From: Pararhodobacter sp. CCB-MM2
GTDB taxonomy: Bacteria; Pseudomonadota; Alphaproteobacteria; Rhodobacterales; Rhodobacteraceae
Assembly: GCF_001691415.1 (NCBI RefSeq)
Contig: NZ_LRRR01000029.1
Span: 1-54,819 of the forward strand
Reading direction: 5' to 3'
Length of the DNA stretch: 54,819 bases
The position numbers and the translations under genes are program-made. Shown here one piece after another: positions 1-8,584 of this stretch; within the stretch, counting starts at the first letter, position 1; each line of letters starts with the position of its first letter. The notes under the pieces were generated by a model. That model did no database searches and was not told the origin of the DNA. It worked only from the letters and a program-made list of their open reading frames with translations.

Positions 1-2
1 TC

Positions 3-149
3 GAGAAGGGCTCACCGGAAGGGGCAAACGGGCTTTGCGACGGCCTGACGATCCTTGCGCCGCGGCAGATGATTTGGGTGAGCTATGCGCAAGCCGGGAA
101 TTCCGGAGCCTGCATCGATGATGGTACTTCCGCGATGATCATCCGCTAA
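3..149 (+). CDS. C-terminal end of an unrecognised protein (cut by the window edge)
   Basis: An open frame enters from the left edge and ends at TAA 147-149, giving about 48 residues that end in DDGTSAMIIR. The residues look like real coding sequence (mixed hydrophobic and polar, two cysteines), and the minus-strand reading of the same bases does not. No family is recognised. Its start lies outside the window, so function cannot be judged. Confidence 0.4.
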   Translation, partial: EKGSPEGANGLCDGLTILAPRQMIWVSYAQAGNSGACIDDGTSAMIIR

Positions 150-252
150 AAGTAAGCCGGCAATGTTACACTTAACCCACAATAAGTGCTCTTGATCTTT
201 GAAAGCGATCAATTTGTGACTAAGAGCCACCCTGTAACTCGAGGAGATTGCA

Positions 253-375
253 ATGAAGAAATTTGCCAATACAGCGCTGGCCAAACCGGCTGCCTATTTC
301 ACCTCCCCGATTCCCGCACTGGCTTCTGACGAGTATCACATCATGGTCACTGACCCGAGCAACACTGGCGTTTGA
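253..375 (+). CDS. Small 40-residue protein, unknown
   Basis: An ATG at 253 follows a GAGGAG ribosome site with about 6 bases of spacing. The product starts MKKFANTALAKPAAYF and has a lysine-rich start followed by a weakly hydrophobic stretch and an Ala-Leu-Ala-Ser segment that could be a signal-peptidase site. If so, the mature part would be only about 15 residues. No family is recognised; the call rests on the ribosome site and the start context. Confidence 0.35.
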   Translation: MKKFANTALAKPAAYFTSPIPALASDEYHIMVTDPSNTGV

Positions 376-694
376 ACCATGGTTGCGTCTGCAAATCCAA
401 AACAACATAAACAGGATCGATAAACGCTGTGTGGGTTGAAGTTTATGTGAGGCCGAGCGTGTCTTAGGTCATAGGCTGTTGCTTCGGCAATATGCCGCTC
501 TGTGACTTTATAGATTAAACGCCTGAAACAATAGCCTTTATTCCGTCAGTGGTTAATGCAGCTATGACCATCACAAACATGGAGGCTCAACCGCTATGGC
601 TGCGAATGTCCACCAGGCAAAGTCTGCTTCATAACCGAGAACGCACCTGAATCGACCACGCAATTAGCATTGCCATACAAGAGAGTATTATAGA
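376..694. other. Intergenic stretch, nothing recognised
   Basis: About 320 AT-richer bases between the small gene and the RTX gene. No ORF with a plausible ribosome site, no clear hairpin and no repeat was seen. It presumably carries the promoter of the RTX gene. Confidence 0.4.
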
Positions 695-1882
695 ATGCCA
701 ATTATCAGAGGGAGCGCAGGATTCGACTGGCTCGAAGGCACATCCGGTTCCGATACAATTTTCGCAGGTGATGGAGGCGACACAGTCTACGCATTCTCTG
801 GCTGGGACGTGATTTATGCAGGTAATGGCAATGACTATGCTTATGCCGGTGCCGGAAATGACTTAGTCTTTGGTGGTGCGGGCTATGATCTCCTGGACGG
901 CGGCTTAGGTAATGACACCATTTATGGCGGTGCCACCCATGATGAACTTTTGGCCGGCGAGAACGATACAGAAGATAACAAGAATGTAATGTGGGGCGGC
1001 AGCGGCGACGACCGCCTCATTTCATGGCTGAGTGCTGACATCTTAGGTGGTGGGTCCGGAGATGACGAGATCTACGCAGGTGACAACGACGACACGGCTT
1101 ACGGAGGCACTGGTAATGACCGAATCGAGGGAGAAGGTGGAAACGACGAGATTTACGGGGGCGACGGTGTAGACCTTCTCTATGGCGGCCCAGGCAATGA
1201 CATTCTATATGGCGGAGCCGGGAACGACTTCATCCACACAGGTGAAGATGATCTAGTCTTTAATGTAAACGCTGCTTGGGGCGGAGCGGGCGACGACGCC
1301 ATTCGTGGAGGCGCCGGCCTTGATCTCATCGGAGGTGGGGTGGGCGATGACACCATGCTTGGACGTGATGGCGCCGATACGCTTTTCGGCGGTCTTGGTG
1401 ACGACGGGATATGGGGCGATAGCGGCCACGACTTGCTCTATGGTGGGTCAGGAAACGATGGGTTGAACGGCGGGATTGGAGACGACACCATCTATGGCGG
1501 CGATGGTGACGATTATTTGGGCGGCAATGGAGGAGCTGACGTTTTGGAAGGAGGCGCTGGGGATGACAGAGCGTACTTTGGAATCAACGAAGTAGGCGGA
1601 TCTGGAGATCTTGAAGCTGACTTGTTTATATATACTGAGGGCAATGACAGCATATATGACTTTTCACCCGAAGAAGGTGACCGTATGGACTTGAGTGAAC
1701 TTGGAATAACAAACGGGTCTCAACTCCTTGCGTTCATGGAAGTCTCGTCCAATGTTCGCAATTTTGGTCTGACATTCAGATTTAGCGACGAAGACTCGAT
1801 TTACATTTCGTTTCCCCGCGGTGCCCTGCCAGATGACACCCTTGAGCAGCTACTACAGGACCCTGGCATCCTGCTGATCTAA
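695..1882 (+). CDS. RTX (hemolysin-type calcium-binding repeat) secreted protein
   Basis: A 395-residue protein made almost entirely of glycine/aspartate nonapeptide repeats of the GGxGxDxUx type (for example GGAGNDLVFGG, GGDGDDYLGG) from about residue 10 to 300. These form calcium-loaded parallel beta-rolls. The last 90 residues (DLFIYTEGNDSIYDFSPEEGDRMDLSELG onward in character) match the usual post-repeat cap, and the extreme C-terminus is hydrophobic, as expected of a type I secretion signal. No N-terminal signal peptide is present, also consistent with type I export. There is no enzymatic domain, so it may be a surface or matrix protein rather than a toxin. No ABC exporter genes lie nearby. 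An AGAGAG ribosome site precedes the ATG. Confidence 0.9.
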   Translation: MPIIRGSAGFDWLEGTSGSDTIFAGDGGDTVYAFSGWDVIYAGNGNDYAYAGAGNDLVFGGAGYDLLDGGLGNDTIYGGATHDELLAGENDTEDNKNVMWGGSGDDRLISWLSADILGGGSGDDEIYAGDNDDTAYGGTGNDRIEGEGGNDEIYGGDGVDLLYGGPGNDILYGGAGNDFIHTGEDDLVFNVNAAWGGAGDDAIRGGAGLDLIGGGVGDDTMLGRDGADTLFGGLGDDGIWGDSGHDLLYGGSGNDGLNGGIGDDTIYGGDGDDYLGGNGGADVLEGGAGDDRAYFGINEVGGSGDLEADLFIYTEGNDSIYDFSPEEGDRMDLSELGITNGSQLLAFMEVSSNVRNFGLTFRFSDEDSIYISFPRGALPDDTLEQLLQDPGILLI

Positions 1883-2210
1883 GTGGCGAGCGGCCGTTTT
1901 CGGCCCATTGCTGCCTTTCATGGCTTCAAAGATCGCTGCGGCACAGCAAGACGCAACCAGCCATTCGTCGCGACAGCGAATCCTCCGGTGCGGAGACGTA
2001 TCCAGTAAAGTGGAATTCGCGTATCGTCCCTTGGCACAAAGCGCGTCACAGGTCGCCTGCGCCTTGGGCATGCCAGCAAACCCACAGCAAGCCGGTCGAT
2101 TTAATGACCCTCTCAATCGAAGCACGCCGAACGACAGACCACAGACGAAAAACTTGATTGGCAATTGAGACTCTATATGTTCGTGCATAAGAAAAGTAAA
2201 AGGTGATGTC
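1883..2210. other. Intergenic stretch, nothing recognised
   Basis: About 330 bases between the RTX and TIR-like genes. Short ORFs on both strands lack ribosome sites and protein-like composition. The end near 2190-2210 carries AAAGGTGATG, the ribosome site of the next gene. Confidence 0.4.
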
Positions 2211-2702
2211 ATGGCCAGAAAATGCTTCTACAGCTTCCACTACAATCTTGATAATTGGCGCGTCCAAACGATCAAGAACATTGGCTCCATTGAAGGTCAG
2301 CCCCTTCTTGGCAGCAACAAATGGGAGGAAATCAAGAAAGGTGGGGACGCAGCCATCCAAAAGTGGATTGACGAGCAGATGAGAGGCAAGTCTTGCGTGA
2401 TCCTCTTGATTGGCTCCGAGACTGCGGGGCGAAAGTGGATTAACTACGAAATCAAAAAGGGATGGGACGACGGAAAGGGTGTCTTAGGCATCCACATCCA
2501 TAACCTACTGGATCGCAATTCATCCAAGACCGCAAAAGGCAATAACCCGTTTAGTGGCTTCACTGTCCAGGGCAAGCCTCTTTCCAACTGGGCGAAATGC
2601 TACGACCCTCCCGTTTCGGACAGTAAGAAAGTCTACGACCACATTTCGAATAACATTGTATCATGGGTCGAAGAGGCAATCCGCCTACGGAAATCGTTAT
2701 AG
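2211..2702 (+). CDS. TIR-like (MTH538/DUF1863, ThsB-type) domain protein
   Basis: A 163-residue single-domain protein. The start FYSFHYNLDNWR followed by helix, the central strand CVILLIGSETAGRKWINYEI and the later GVLGIHIHNL are the hallmarks of the MTH538 TIR-like family. That family includes ThsB of the Thoeris anti-phage system, whose members make NAD-derived signalling nucleotides. The glutamate in WINYEI sits where the catalytic glutamate of TIR enzymes is expected. Its stop is only 3 bases from the stop of the convergent SLOG gene, so the three genes at 2.2-4.4 kb form a compact block. The length equals a lone TIR domain with no membrane segment. A defence or signalling role is inferred from family and context. 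Confidence 0.8.
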   Translation: MARKCFYSFHYNLDNWRVQTIKNIGSIEGQPLLGSNKWEEIKKGGDAAIQKWIDEQMRGKSCVILLIGSETAGRKWINYEIKKGWDDGKGVLGIHIHNLLDRNSSKTAKGNNPFSGFTVQGKPLSNWAKCYDPPVSDSKKVYDHISNNIVSWVEEAIRLRKSL

Positions 2703-2705
2703 AGC

Positions 2706-3278
2706 TTACTGTAGCTGGCCTCCAAGCAGTAGGCGTCTGAATAGCGTCGTAAAAGTGAGGTCATCGAGAAGCTCTTGCGGATACTCACCGCTGTGGAATA
2801 CTTCCGCGGCGCCAGCGCCGGTCGAAGCAACCGGAAAAATGGGCTTTGATGGATGAATTTGCCTGAATAAGGCGGCTTCATCCACAATCCCCTCCATTCC
2901 ACCAATCAACACTGCCGCGTCGAAGTCAGCACTATCGATCATCTCATTCCTCATCCGCGCAAGGCTCAAATCTCGATTTTTTTCCATCGGAGTTACCCTT
3001 AGGTCTAAGAACTCTTCGTTCTCTTTGGGGAAGTCCTTTAAGAAGAACGCACTTTGAAAAAGCGTCACATTCCGTTTCGGGAGGGAAGCGGCTCGAATAT
3101 ATTGAACAAGCATTGGGGTGATCGCCGGATGTCCACCAAATGTGATATGACCACGAGGCAATATCGCTTCCGCAAGCGCCTTGATAGCCTCGCGCAATAG
3201 AATTAAATCGACGGTCTCATAGTACTTTGGATTTCGGGTCGGCAGCGGGATGCTGGCTGAAAGAAATATTCTGACCAT
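2706..3278 (-). CDS. Stand-alone SLOG-type Rossmann nucleotide-sensor protein
   Basis: A 190-residue protein starting MVRIFLSASIP, chosen because this ATG lies one base after the stop of the upstream TIR gene; a start 13 codons earlier would overlap it. Alternating strands and helices, an early GGHPAITP motif, and later AAVLIGGMEGI and PIFPVASTGAGA segments fit the SLOG superfamily (a Rossmann fold related to DprA/LOG and TRPM sensors), probably the 'cluster 3' group linked to TIR proteins. SLOG domains bind nucleotide signals such as cyclic ADP-ribose isomers, as in the C-terminal domain of ThsA. The glycine-rich loops are the likely ligand pocket. There is no fused effector, so its output probably depends on the co-transcribed TIR protein. 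The exact subfamily is uncertain. Confidence 0.7.
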   Translation of the reverse strand: MVRIFLSASIPLPTRNPKYYETVDLILLREAIKALAEAILPRGHITFGGHPAITPMLVQYIRAASLPKRNVTLFQSAFFLKDFPKENEEFLDLRVTPMEKNRDLSLARMRNEMIDSADFDAAVLIGGMEGIVDEAALFRQIHPSKPIFPVASTGAGAAEVFHSGEYPQELLDDLTFTTLFRRLLLGGQLQ

Positions 3279-3279
3279 A

Positions 3280-4437
3280 TCAGAGTTCTCCCAAGCTCTC
3301 GGCCATCTTCGGAACACTTATTGTTCGAGCCGGCAAATATCCATCCAACCAATCGAGATGTTGAACCCATCGCGCAAGGACGCCCCTATTATCGTACAAA
3401 ACCCATTTTTCGCCACCCTCGAAACCCTCCTCCGACACGCTTTTGAATATCTGATCTATCCGCTCCGAAGTGGGAATACCGATGGCAGGGACCGCGACAA
3501 CTCGTTTATCCCCGGCTTCTAACGATATCCATCTGGCCGGCTGGACGTTAGGTTCAAAGTTGAGATCTCGCGCAAGATCGCAAAAGGTGTCAACAAGGTA
3601 CCTATGCCTCGCTGCGATAGCTCTCGCACGCAGAGACTCACAAAGATTGCAAACCTCTGCCACTGCCATTTCTGAAAGTTCGACAGGGTCCGCTTTACTG
3701 AGCATCTCAGGTTTTACGAAGTAAAAGTGGCTGAACGCTGTTGCTGGGTCCTCCTCCTGCTCAGGCCACAACATGTGGAGTATTTGGATATTGCTCAAAT
3801 TCGCCCTAGCCAATTCCTCGGTGGTCCAACGGCTCTCGCGGAAACCCTTCGTGTCTAATAGGACGACCACGTCCGAATCCGTCAGCCTGTGCCAAAGAAT
3901 ATCCTGAAAATCCTCCGCTGGAGGAACGGACCGAACGTCGATGAATACATCAAAACCGCGAGCGTCAAGAGCGTCGTAAATCTGATTTGCTACAGCCTGA
4001 GAATCAGATCTCTTGTAACTGATAAAGATTCGCCGCTCCTGCCTTAGGAGCTTGAAGTTCTCCAGTACCAGAGTGACGATCCGCTCTAAATTGTTATCCG
4101 GGAGTGATGCCGCTATAGCGTTTATGTGCAGAAGAGCGCTGGGAAGGTAATTTGAAACCTGGCTTAGATCTTCTACGACTGGAATAATCACGCTTGATTC
4201 GTCAATTAATTTCAACAGATCATTGTGAGGATCGTCGTCAGCCCCTTGGTATCCCAAGAAGATCGCGATCGTTGGTATATTCTTTTTCCTATTTGACCTC
4301 GATCCTTCTTCAAGAAAATCTATACTTTCTTTTGGAAGCCCAAGTTCAGACAGAGCCGATGAGAGCCTTTCGATCAGCGCGTCACGCATGCGTTGGCGCC
4401 TCCCTAGAAATAACACCTGATACATCGCTTGCGACAC
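3280..4437 (-). CDS. TIR-domain protein with extra N- and C-terminal domains
   Basis: A 385-residue protein with a GTG start preceded by GGAGAG with 6 bases of spacing. Residues about 135-265 form a classical TIR domain: RIFISYKRSD at the first strand, DVFIDVRSVPPAEDF (BB loop), DVVVLLDTKGF, and WTTEELARA carrying the expected catalytic glutamate of NAD-cleaving TIRs. Residues 1-130 look like a second Rossmann-like domain (TIAIFLGYQGADDD, SSVIIPVVEDLS). Residues 265-385 form an alpha/beta C-terminal domain (KWVLYDNRGVLARW) of unknown type. Gene order TIR then SLOG, separated by one base, indicates translational coupling. Likely an NAD-consuming effector or signal producer gated by the SLOG partner; this is inferred from family and not shown. 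Confidence 0.8.
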   Translation of the reverse strand: MSQAMYQVLFLGRRQRMRDALIERLSSALSELGLPKESIDFLEEGSRSNRKKNIPTIAIFLGYQGADDDPHNDLLKLIDESSVIIPVVEDLSQVSNYLPSALLHINAIAASLPDNNLERIVTLVLENFKLLRQERRIFISYKRSDSQAVANQIYDALDARGFDVFIDVRSVPPAEDFQDILWHRLTDSDVVVLLDTKGFRESRWTTEELARANLSNIQILHMLWPEQEEDPATAFSHFYFVKPEMLSKADPVELSEMAVAEVCNLCESLRARAIAARHRYLVDTFCDLARDLNFEPNVQPARWISLEAGDKRVVAVPAIGIPTSERIDQIFKSVSEEGFEGGEKWVLYDNRGVLARWVQHLDWLDGYLPARTISVPKMAESLGEL

Positions 4438-4749
4438 TCCAAACTCTCCTGGTCAATTCGTGCGGAACCGTAGCAGCTCTTTGTCAAGATACACAATCTT
4501 TGCATTTATGAGGCCGATAGCTTTCGCGAGATGGACGTGCGCATGCGCTTGATGCCACAGTTACTTTGCTGCGCCGCCGGAAGTCCGCTTCCGCCCCTCC
4601 TAGAGCCTACCTCGTTGTCGCAGCGAATGACTTCTCCCCGCCCAATGCGGCCGTGTCCGCTCCCGGCCCACAGCGGACATTGGAGCGAAATGCAGCGAAC
4701 GACGGCTCCGAGCCCAAACCGGCTATCTCAATCCGAGGCGCTTTGCCGA
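4438..4749. other. Intergenic stretch with a degenerate dispersed repeat
   Basis: Between the TIR gene and the methyltransferase. Apart from the repeat at 4619-4665 and a related stretch at about 4690-4735, nothing gene-like is present. Plus-strand ORFs here run on into the antisense of the methyltransferase and are shadows. Confidence 0.4.
4619..4665 (+). repeat. Degenerate dispersed repeat, copy 1
   Basis: A stretch of about 47 bases beginning CGCAGCGAATG, then CCGCCCAAT, CCGTG and CGCTCCCG, matches 8749-8795 with scattered differences in the same order and spacing. Similar phrases (CGGCTCC..GCCCAAACC) recur at about 4700 and 5655. It looks like a decayed intergenic repeat family. Confidence 0.5.
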
Positions 4750-5541
4750 TTACCTGCGTCCCACCGCAACGTGCACCGCATCTGGGTAGACCAGTCCGTC
4801 GCCCCTCTCATACGGGGTCATCTCGGTTTTAACATCCTCAATAAGGGCGGCTTTCCTGTCGTCGGGAAGCGCATCGAAGGCAGCCGCGATGGGCATCGAG
4901 CCGAGATGAAGTGGAACGAACGTGCGCGCCGGTGGCACTTCAATGTCTATTTCCTGCCTGACGACACGCACCTCAGAGAAGCCGGCCGCGTTGAGCTGGG
5001 CCGACAGTTCGTCTGCGGATGGAGTCTGCCTTTGCGCACGCTGCTTGGCTGCGATCTCAGGCGAGATGTGGCGTTCCACGGCCATGCAAACGGCCTTGGT
5101 ATAAGCGCTGTGCCCGTCCCAAATAGAGAGCGCCATGCGCCCGCCGGGAGCCAGCACGCGCCGGAACTCGGCCAATGCGGCGGGCTTGTCGGGGAAATAA
5201 TGGTAGCCATGTTGCGAAAGGACGACGTCAACCGCTCCTGTTGGCAGGCCACTGTCAGATGCGTCCCGTTCAAGCCATCCTATGTCAAGCCCATCCGCGA
5301 GGTTCTTAGCCTTAGCGATCATGGCGGCGTTGACGTCAAGGCCCGTGACGGATCCGTCTAATCCCACTTTGTCTCGGACCATCCTGGTCGTGACGCCCGT
5401 GCCGCAAGCGACGTCCAGGACGTTCTCGCCCGGTCGGAGCTCGAGCAGTTCCATAAGGGCGTCAGCCCAGCGTCCAAACCAGAGAGGCACCATCACCTTC
5501 TCATAGACTTGCGGTCCATTGCCGGCCAACTGAAAAGTCAT
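4750..5541 (-). CDS. Class I SAM-dependent methyltransferase
   Basis: 263 residues. Motif I VLDVACGTGVTTRM (about residues 40-53) is the SAM-binding glycine loop. VTGLDVNAAM follows with the acidic residue that binds the ribose hydroxyls, then VDVVLSQHGYHYFPD and the post-motif region AEFRRVLAPGGRMALSIWD, typical of the UbiE/Methyltransf_11 group. The substrate cannot be told; close relatives are mostly annotated only as small-molecule methyltransferases. A very good GAGGAGGG ribosome site precedes the ATG. It is monocistronic, with long gaps on both sides. Confidence 0.88.
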   Translation of the reverse strand: MTFQLAGNGPQVYEKVMVPLWFGRWADALMELLELRPGENVLDVACGTGVTTRMVRDKVGLDGSVTGLDVNAAMIAKAKNLADGLDIGWLERDASDSGLPTGAVDVVLSQHGYHYFPDKPAALAEFRRVLAPGGRMALSIWDGHSAYTKAVCMAVERHISPEIAAKQRAQRQTPSADELSAQLNAAGFSEVRVVRQEIDIEVPPARTFVPLHLGSMPIAAAFDALPDDRKAALIEDVKTEMTPYERGDGLVYPDAVHVAVGRR

Positions 5542-5896
5542 TCGTCCCTCCTCGGATCAATTGGCATCCTAGCATAGCCTGGCCTACTGCGATGAACTGC
5601 ATTCGCACCAACCCGCCGCTAACGTGGGATCAAACACCTGGAGACGGTGCAATGGTGGTCGGCTTTCGGCCCAAACCCGAACTTCGCCAGGTCGGGCTTT
5701 GCCGCGGCGCAGCTTCCCAAAACCGGCTATCGGTGACGTCATGCAGCATGTCCTTACATGTCAAGGTCAGCTATGCAGATCTACATACCAACTGTAGATG
5801 ATGGCTGGCCCCAACCCTGAAACCGTAACCTGGGTCGCGGAGCTTTACTGAGAACGAGTCAAAAGTGGAATTGGGCTTCCCAAGTCAGATGCAGGA
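5542..5896. other. Intergenic stretch, repeat remnants only
   Basis: 355 bases between two minus-strand genes. A stretch at about 5650-5735 (GGTCGGCTTTCGGCCCAAAC, then GCTTCCCAAAACCGGCTATC) resembles the dispersed repeat family near 4.6 and 8.7 kb. No gene or clear terminator was seen. Confidence 0.35.
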
Positions 5897-6622
5897 CTAC
5901 TGATACCGAGTCACAAGCTTTCCACCCTCGTTGAGCATAGAGAATGTGTGTATTTCCTTCCATATTTTCGTTCTGTCGAAGTTCCGGTACCGACAGGTGA
6001 CGCGAAGTAAAAACTCTTCTGAATCATCAATATCCTTCAGGTGAATATTGCGGTCAGAAACAGTGTGAATTGAATTTTGACTCAATGCGGCGCAATATCT
6101 TGCGTCCAAGCGATGTTCATACTCGTCCGCTTGCCAGACGGAATGGTCTTCGTCAATTTCAATCAAGGTGCCCACCTCAACAAGGGAATTAAACTCTATA
6201 GATGCAGCTGGGGTAACTCCAACATTTTTGAACACGATGCTCACTGAGCCAATTCCGCCAGTCGGGGTTTCATTGGAGAGGCTTTCAAAAACGATATAGG
6301 GCCTGATTTGCGAATCTCCAATCCGGCTCTGTTCTCTTGCCATGTCTCGTGTCGCATCGAGTGTTTCTCGGGTGGCCTTTAGGGTCTGTGAGACATACAT
6401 CACAGCAACTACTGCAACCATGACAGACGCGACGGCTGCTAAAGCTGTCACCCATGAAGCTACTTCTCTCAGCTCCGCTTTAGCGAACGCTCCGAGATAG
6501 ATCGCAAGAACGAATCCGCCCCCAGCGGAGACCACAACGCAGGTTGCCAATCTGTTGACCCACAATTGCTGTACGGACAACTCGCTAGGTTTACTCTTTT
6601 CGGGCCTCTTCAAGCGTCGCAT
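5897..6622 (-). CDS. Membrane protein with two N-terminal helices and a soluble C-terminal domain
   Basis: 241 residues. Two transmembrane segments lie at about residues 26-48 (ATCVVVSAGGGFVLAIYLGA) and 57-80 (VTALAAVASVMVAVVAVMYV). A coiled-coil-like helix (TLKATRETLDATRDMAREQS) follows, then a beta-rich domain beginning IRPYIVFES. This layout is seen in many small accessory proteins of unknown function in proteobacteria. It lies 205 bases downstream of the OLD-family nuclease on the same strand, so the two could be one unit, perhaps a defence module with a membrane partner. That is inference from position only. Confidence 0.6.
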   Translation of the reverse strand: MRRLKRPEKSKPSELSVQQLWVNRLATCVVVSAGGGFVLAIYLGAFAKAELREVASWVTALAAVASVMVAVVAVMYVSQTLKATRETLDATRDMAREQSRIGDSQIRPYIVFESLSNETPTGGIGSVSIVFKNVGVTPAASIEFNSLVEVGTLIEIDEDHSVWQADEYEHRLDARYCAALSQNSIHTVSDRNIHLKDIDDSEEFLLRVTCRYRNFDRTKIWKEIHTFSMLNEGGKLVTRYQ

Positions 6623-6826
6623 CCCTCATCCATCAACTGCACCCCAGTATGTTAACTCGCTAGCCTACGACCGCAGTCAGGGCCAAACACAAAGCAGAAC
6701 GAGGCTCCAACTCTGTCGCACCAGTGCAGCCGGCCCAAAGTGACCATTCGTCACACCTGTGTGTAAGGGTAGCAATAAAGAAAAAGCAGATCCCACGTCC
6801 TAGCCCGGCAATCAAACGCATTCATG

Positions 6827-8584
6827 CTAGGCGTCGAGGTGACGCTTTACGTCCTTTAAGGTTTCGAAAAGCTCTGGGGGGATATCAGCAACTTTCATTT
6901 CATCGACAATCCGCGATGAAGTCACCGTGACCTTCAACTCTTCTTGTATTCTTTTTGTTATTGCGGAGAGCACCAATTTGCCAGGAACGACACAGTATCG
7001 GAAGCTTTCTTCCTTCCAGCGAGTTGTGAAGTCAGCTTCCTCTTCCGCAGAAATGGTCGCGATGTCTTTCTTTGACCCTTTGCCAACTTCAAAGGCAATC
7101 CTTGCTCCTATCCTCGCAGACAGAGTTTTTGATTTCACTTCATCGACGCTCGTGTCGATCGCGTCGAGGACAGTTTTCTTCCAGTTATCTTGCAGTTGAT
7201 CACGGCCGAATTTTTCTACAGCAGCAACTATCGCTTCAGGCGCCAACAGGAGGTTCTCGATCTCCTTGCGTGGCAGAACTCGACAGAGTGTGTCTCCAAC
7301 GCTCACGTCCTTTACAAATTCGTTTATCTCTTCATCACAACGATAGTCACGATCAAAAATAGCACAGACAGGTATTTTGAACCCAAAGAAGTTCTCGAAC
7401 ACCCAAGAGGACGTCGTAACTCTAGTCCAATTTGCGAACCCATCCGTCTTCATAAGAGTAACGGATGAGTTTGAGATGAAATCCATACCACCAAGTTTCT
7501 TGGCAATTTTGGAAAGTATCTTTGCATCTTTGCCCTCGAAGTACAGAACCTTTTTTGTTTTTGCCAACCTGGCAAACTGTGCATTTTCTGAGCTGCCGAT
7601 AGCTGAATAGACATCCGAGTATCCCGCTTCGCCCTGAATTCTCTTCGCGCTCCTAGATCCGGGTCGGATAATTAAGACTTCGCCGGGTTCGACGTCATTT
7701 ATTATTTCAGTTGAGTGCGTGGCTATGAAGTACTGACCAACCCTTTGGCCGACTAGCCTGAGGAGACGGTGCTGCAAGTCAGGGTGCAAGTAAATATCGG
7801 GCTCGTCCAAGATAAGCGTAGACGTATGCTTGGAGGTTGCGAGATGCATCATAGTTTGCATCCAGACTTGGAAACCGAACCCAGCCCATTGCACCTCTCT
7901 GACATGAGGTCCGTCACGAAAGTACATGCGCACTACTGGGCGTTGACCGCCTCGCTCGATCTCGGGTCTTTGTACCCTGATACCAGGCCAGCCCAACTCA
8001 ACCAAGTCAGCAAACGCCTCAAATTCCGCTTCTGTCTTATGAAGCCAAAAATTCCGAAAATTTCGACTGGCGAGCCGTCCATATCTATTTCTTTCAACCG
8101 TTTCCTGCTGAACAAGCTCTTCATTTTGCTCTAGAGGACTGAGCGTTGGAACTATCGCCAAATCCAGCGGGAACTGGTCCCGCAAAAACCTTGTGTTTTT
8201 TCGAGCTTGAAGTTCTGTTTTCAAGTAACACTCCAAGGGGCCATCGCCGGGTGCGGTAATGATGAAGGAGTTTCCGTTCTCCAGTTTTAGTGATATCTTT
8301 GCGCGGCCATCACCAAAATTATGTATGCAATACCTCATGTCAGTCTGAATGGCAGAAATTGGAACCTCCCAGGTTGAGCAGACGCCATCATCACCTTGAG
8401 TTTTAAAGAATGCGTTTCTCCGGCCAGCATACCTTAGCGCATCGAATGAAATTCTGAACGCGTCCAAAACTGTGGACTTGCCTGCATTGTTTGGGCCGAC
8501 AAGGATATTCCTTGCCTTTGCGGAAACCGTAAATCTGGAAAATGTTTTGTAGTCAAAGAACTCAATGGACTTTATTCTACTCAT
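6827..8584 (-). CDS. OLD-family AAA ATPase/TOPRIM nuclease
   Basis: 585 residues; the ATG at 8584 follows AAGG, with a TTG one codon upstream as an alternative. The N-terminal half is an SMC/RecF-like ATPase: RNILVGPNNAGKSTVLDAF is Walker A (about residues 25-43) and STLILDEPDIYLHPDLQ is signature plus Walker B, followed by FIATHSTEII. The C-terminal part has a TOPRIM nuclease: VLYFEGKDAKIL supplies the metal-binding glutamate and VCAIFDRDY the DxD motif, with a later LPRKEIENLL. This is the layout of OLD nucleases, single-gene or Gabija GajA-like anti-phage effectors, and of P2 Old. No UvrD-like GajB partner is adjacent, which argues against a full Gabija system. Defence is the likely role. 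Confidence 0.85.
   Translation of the reverse strand: MSRIKSIEFFDYKTFSRFTVSAKARNILVGPNNAGKSTVLDAFRISFDALRYAGRRNAFFKTQGDDGVCSTWEVPISAIQTDMRYCIHNFGDGRAKISLKLENGNSFIITAPGDGPLECYLKTELQARKNTRFLRDQFPLDLAIVPTLSPLEQNEELVQQETVERNRYGRLASRNFRNFWLHKTEAEFEAFADLVELGWPGIRVQRPEIERGGQRPVVRMYFRDGPHVREVQWAGFGFQVWMQTMMHLATSKHTSTLILDEPDIYLHPDLQHRLLRLVGQRVGQYFIATHSTEIINDVEPGEVLIIRPGSRSAKRIQGEAGYSDVYSAIGSSENAQFARLAKTKKVLYFEGKDAKILSKIAKKLGGMDFISNSSVTLMKTDGFANWTRVTTSSWVFENFFGFKIPVCAIFDRDYRCDEEINEFVKDVSVGDTLCRVLPRKEIENLLLAPEAIVAAVEKFGRDQLQDNWKKTVLDAIDTSVDEVKSKTLSARIGARIAFEVGKGSKKDIATISAEEEADFTTRWKEESFRYCVVPGKLVLSAITKRIQEELKVTVTSSRIVDEMKVADIPPELFETLKDVKRHLDA

Noticed and set aside
4531..5361. Long plus-strand ORF of 276 codons
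   Set aside because: Antisense shadow of the methyltransferase, whose motif I and ribosome site are clear.
6827..8584. Full Gabija system
   Set aside because: The OLD protein resembles GajA in layout, but no UvrD-like helicase gene lies beside it.
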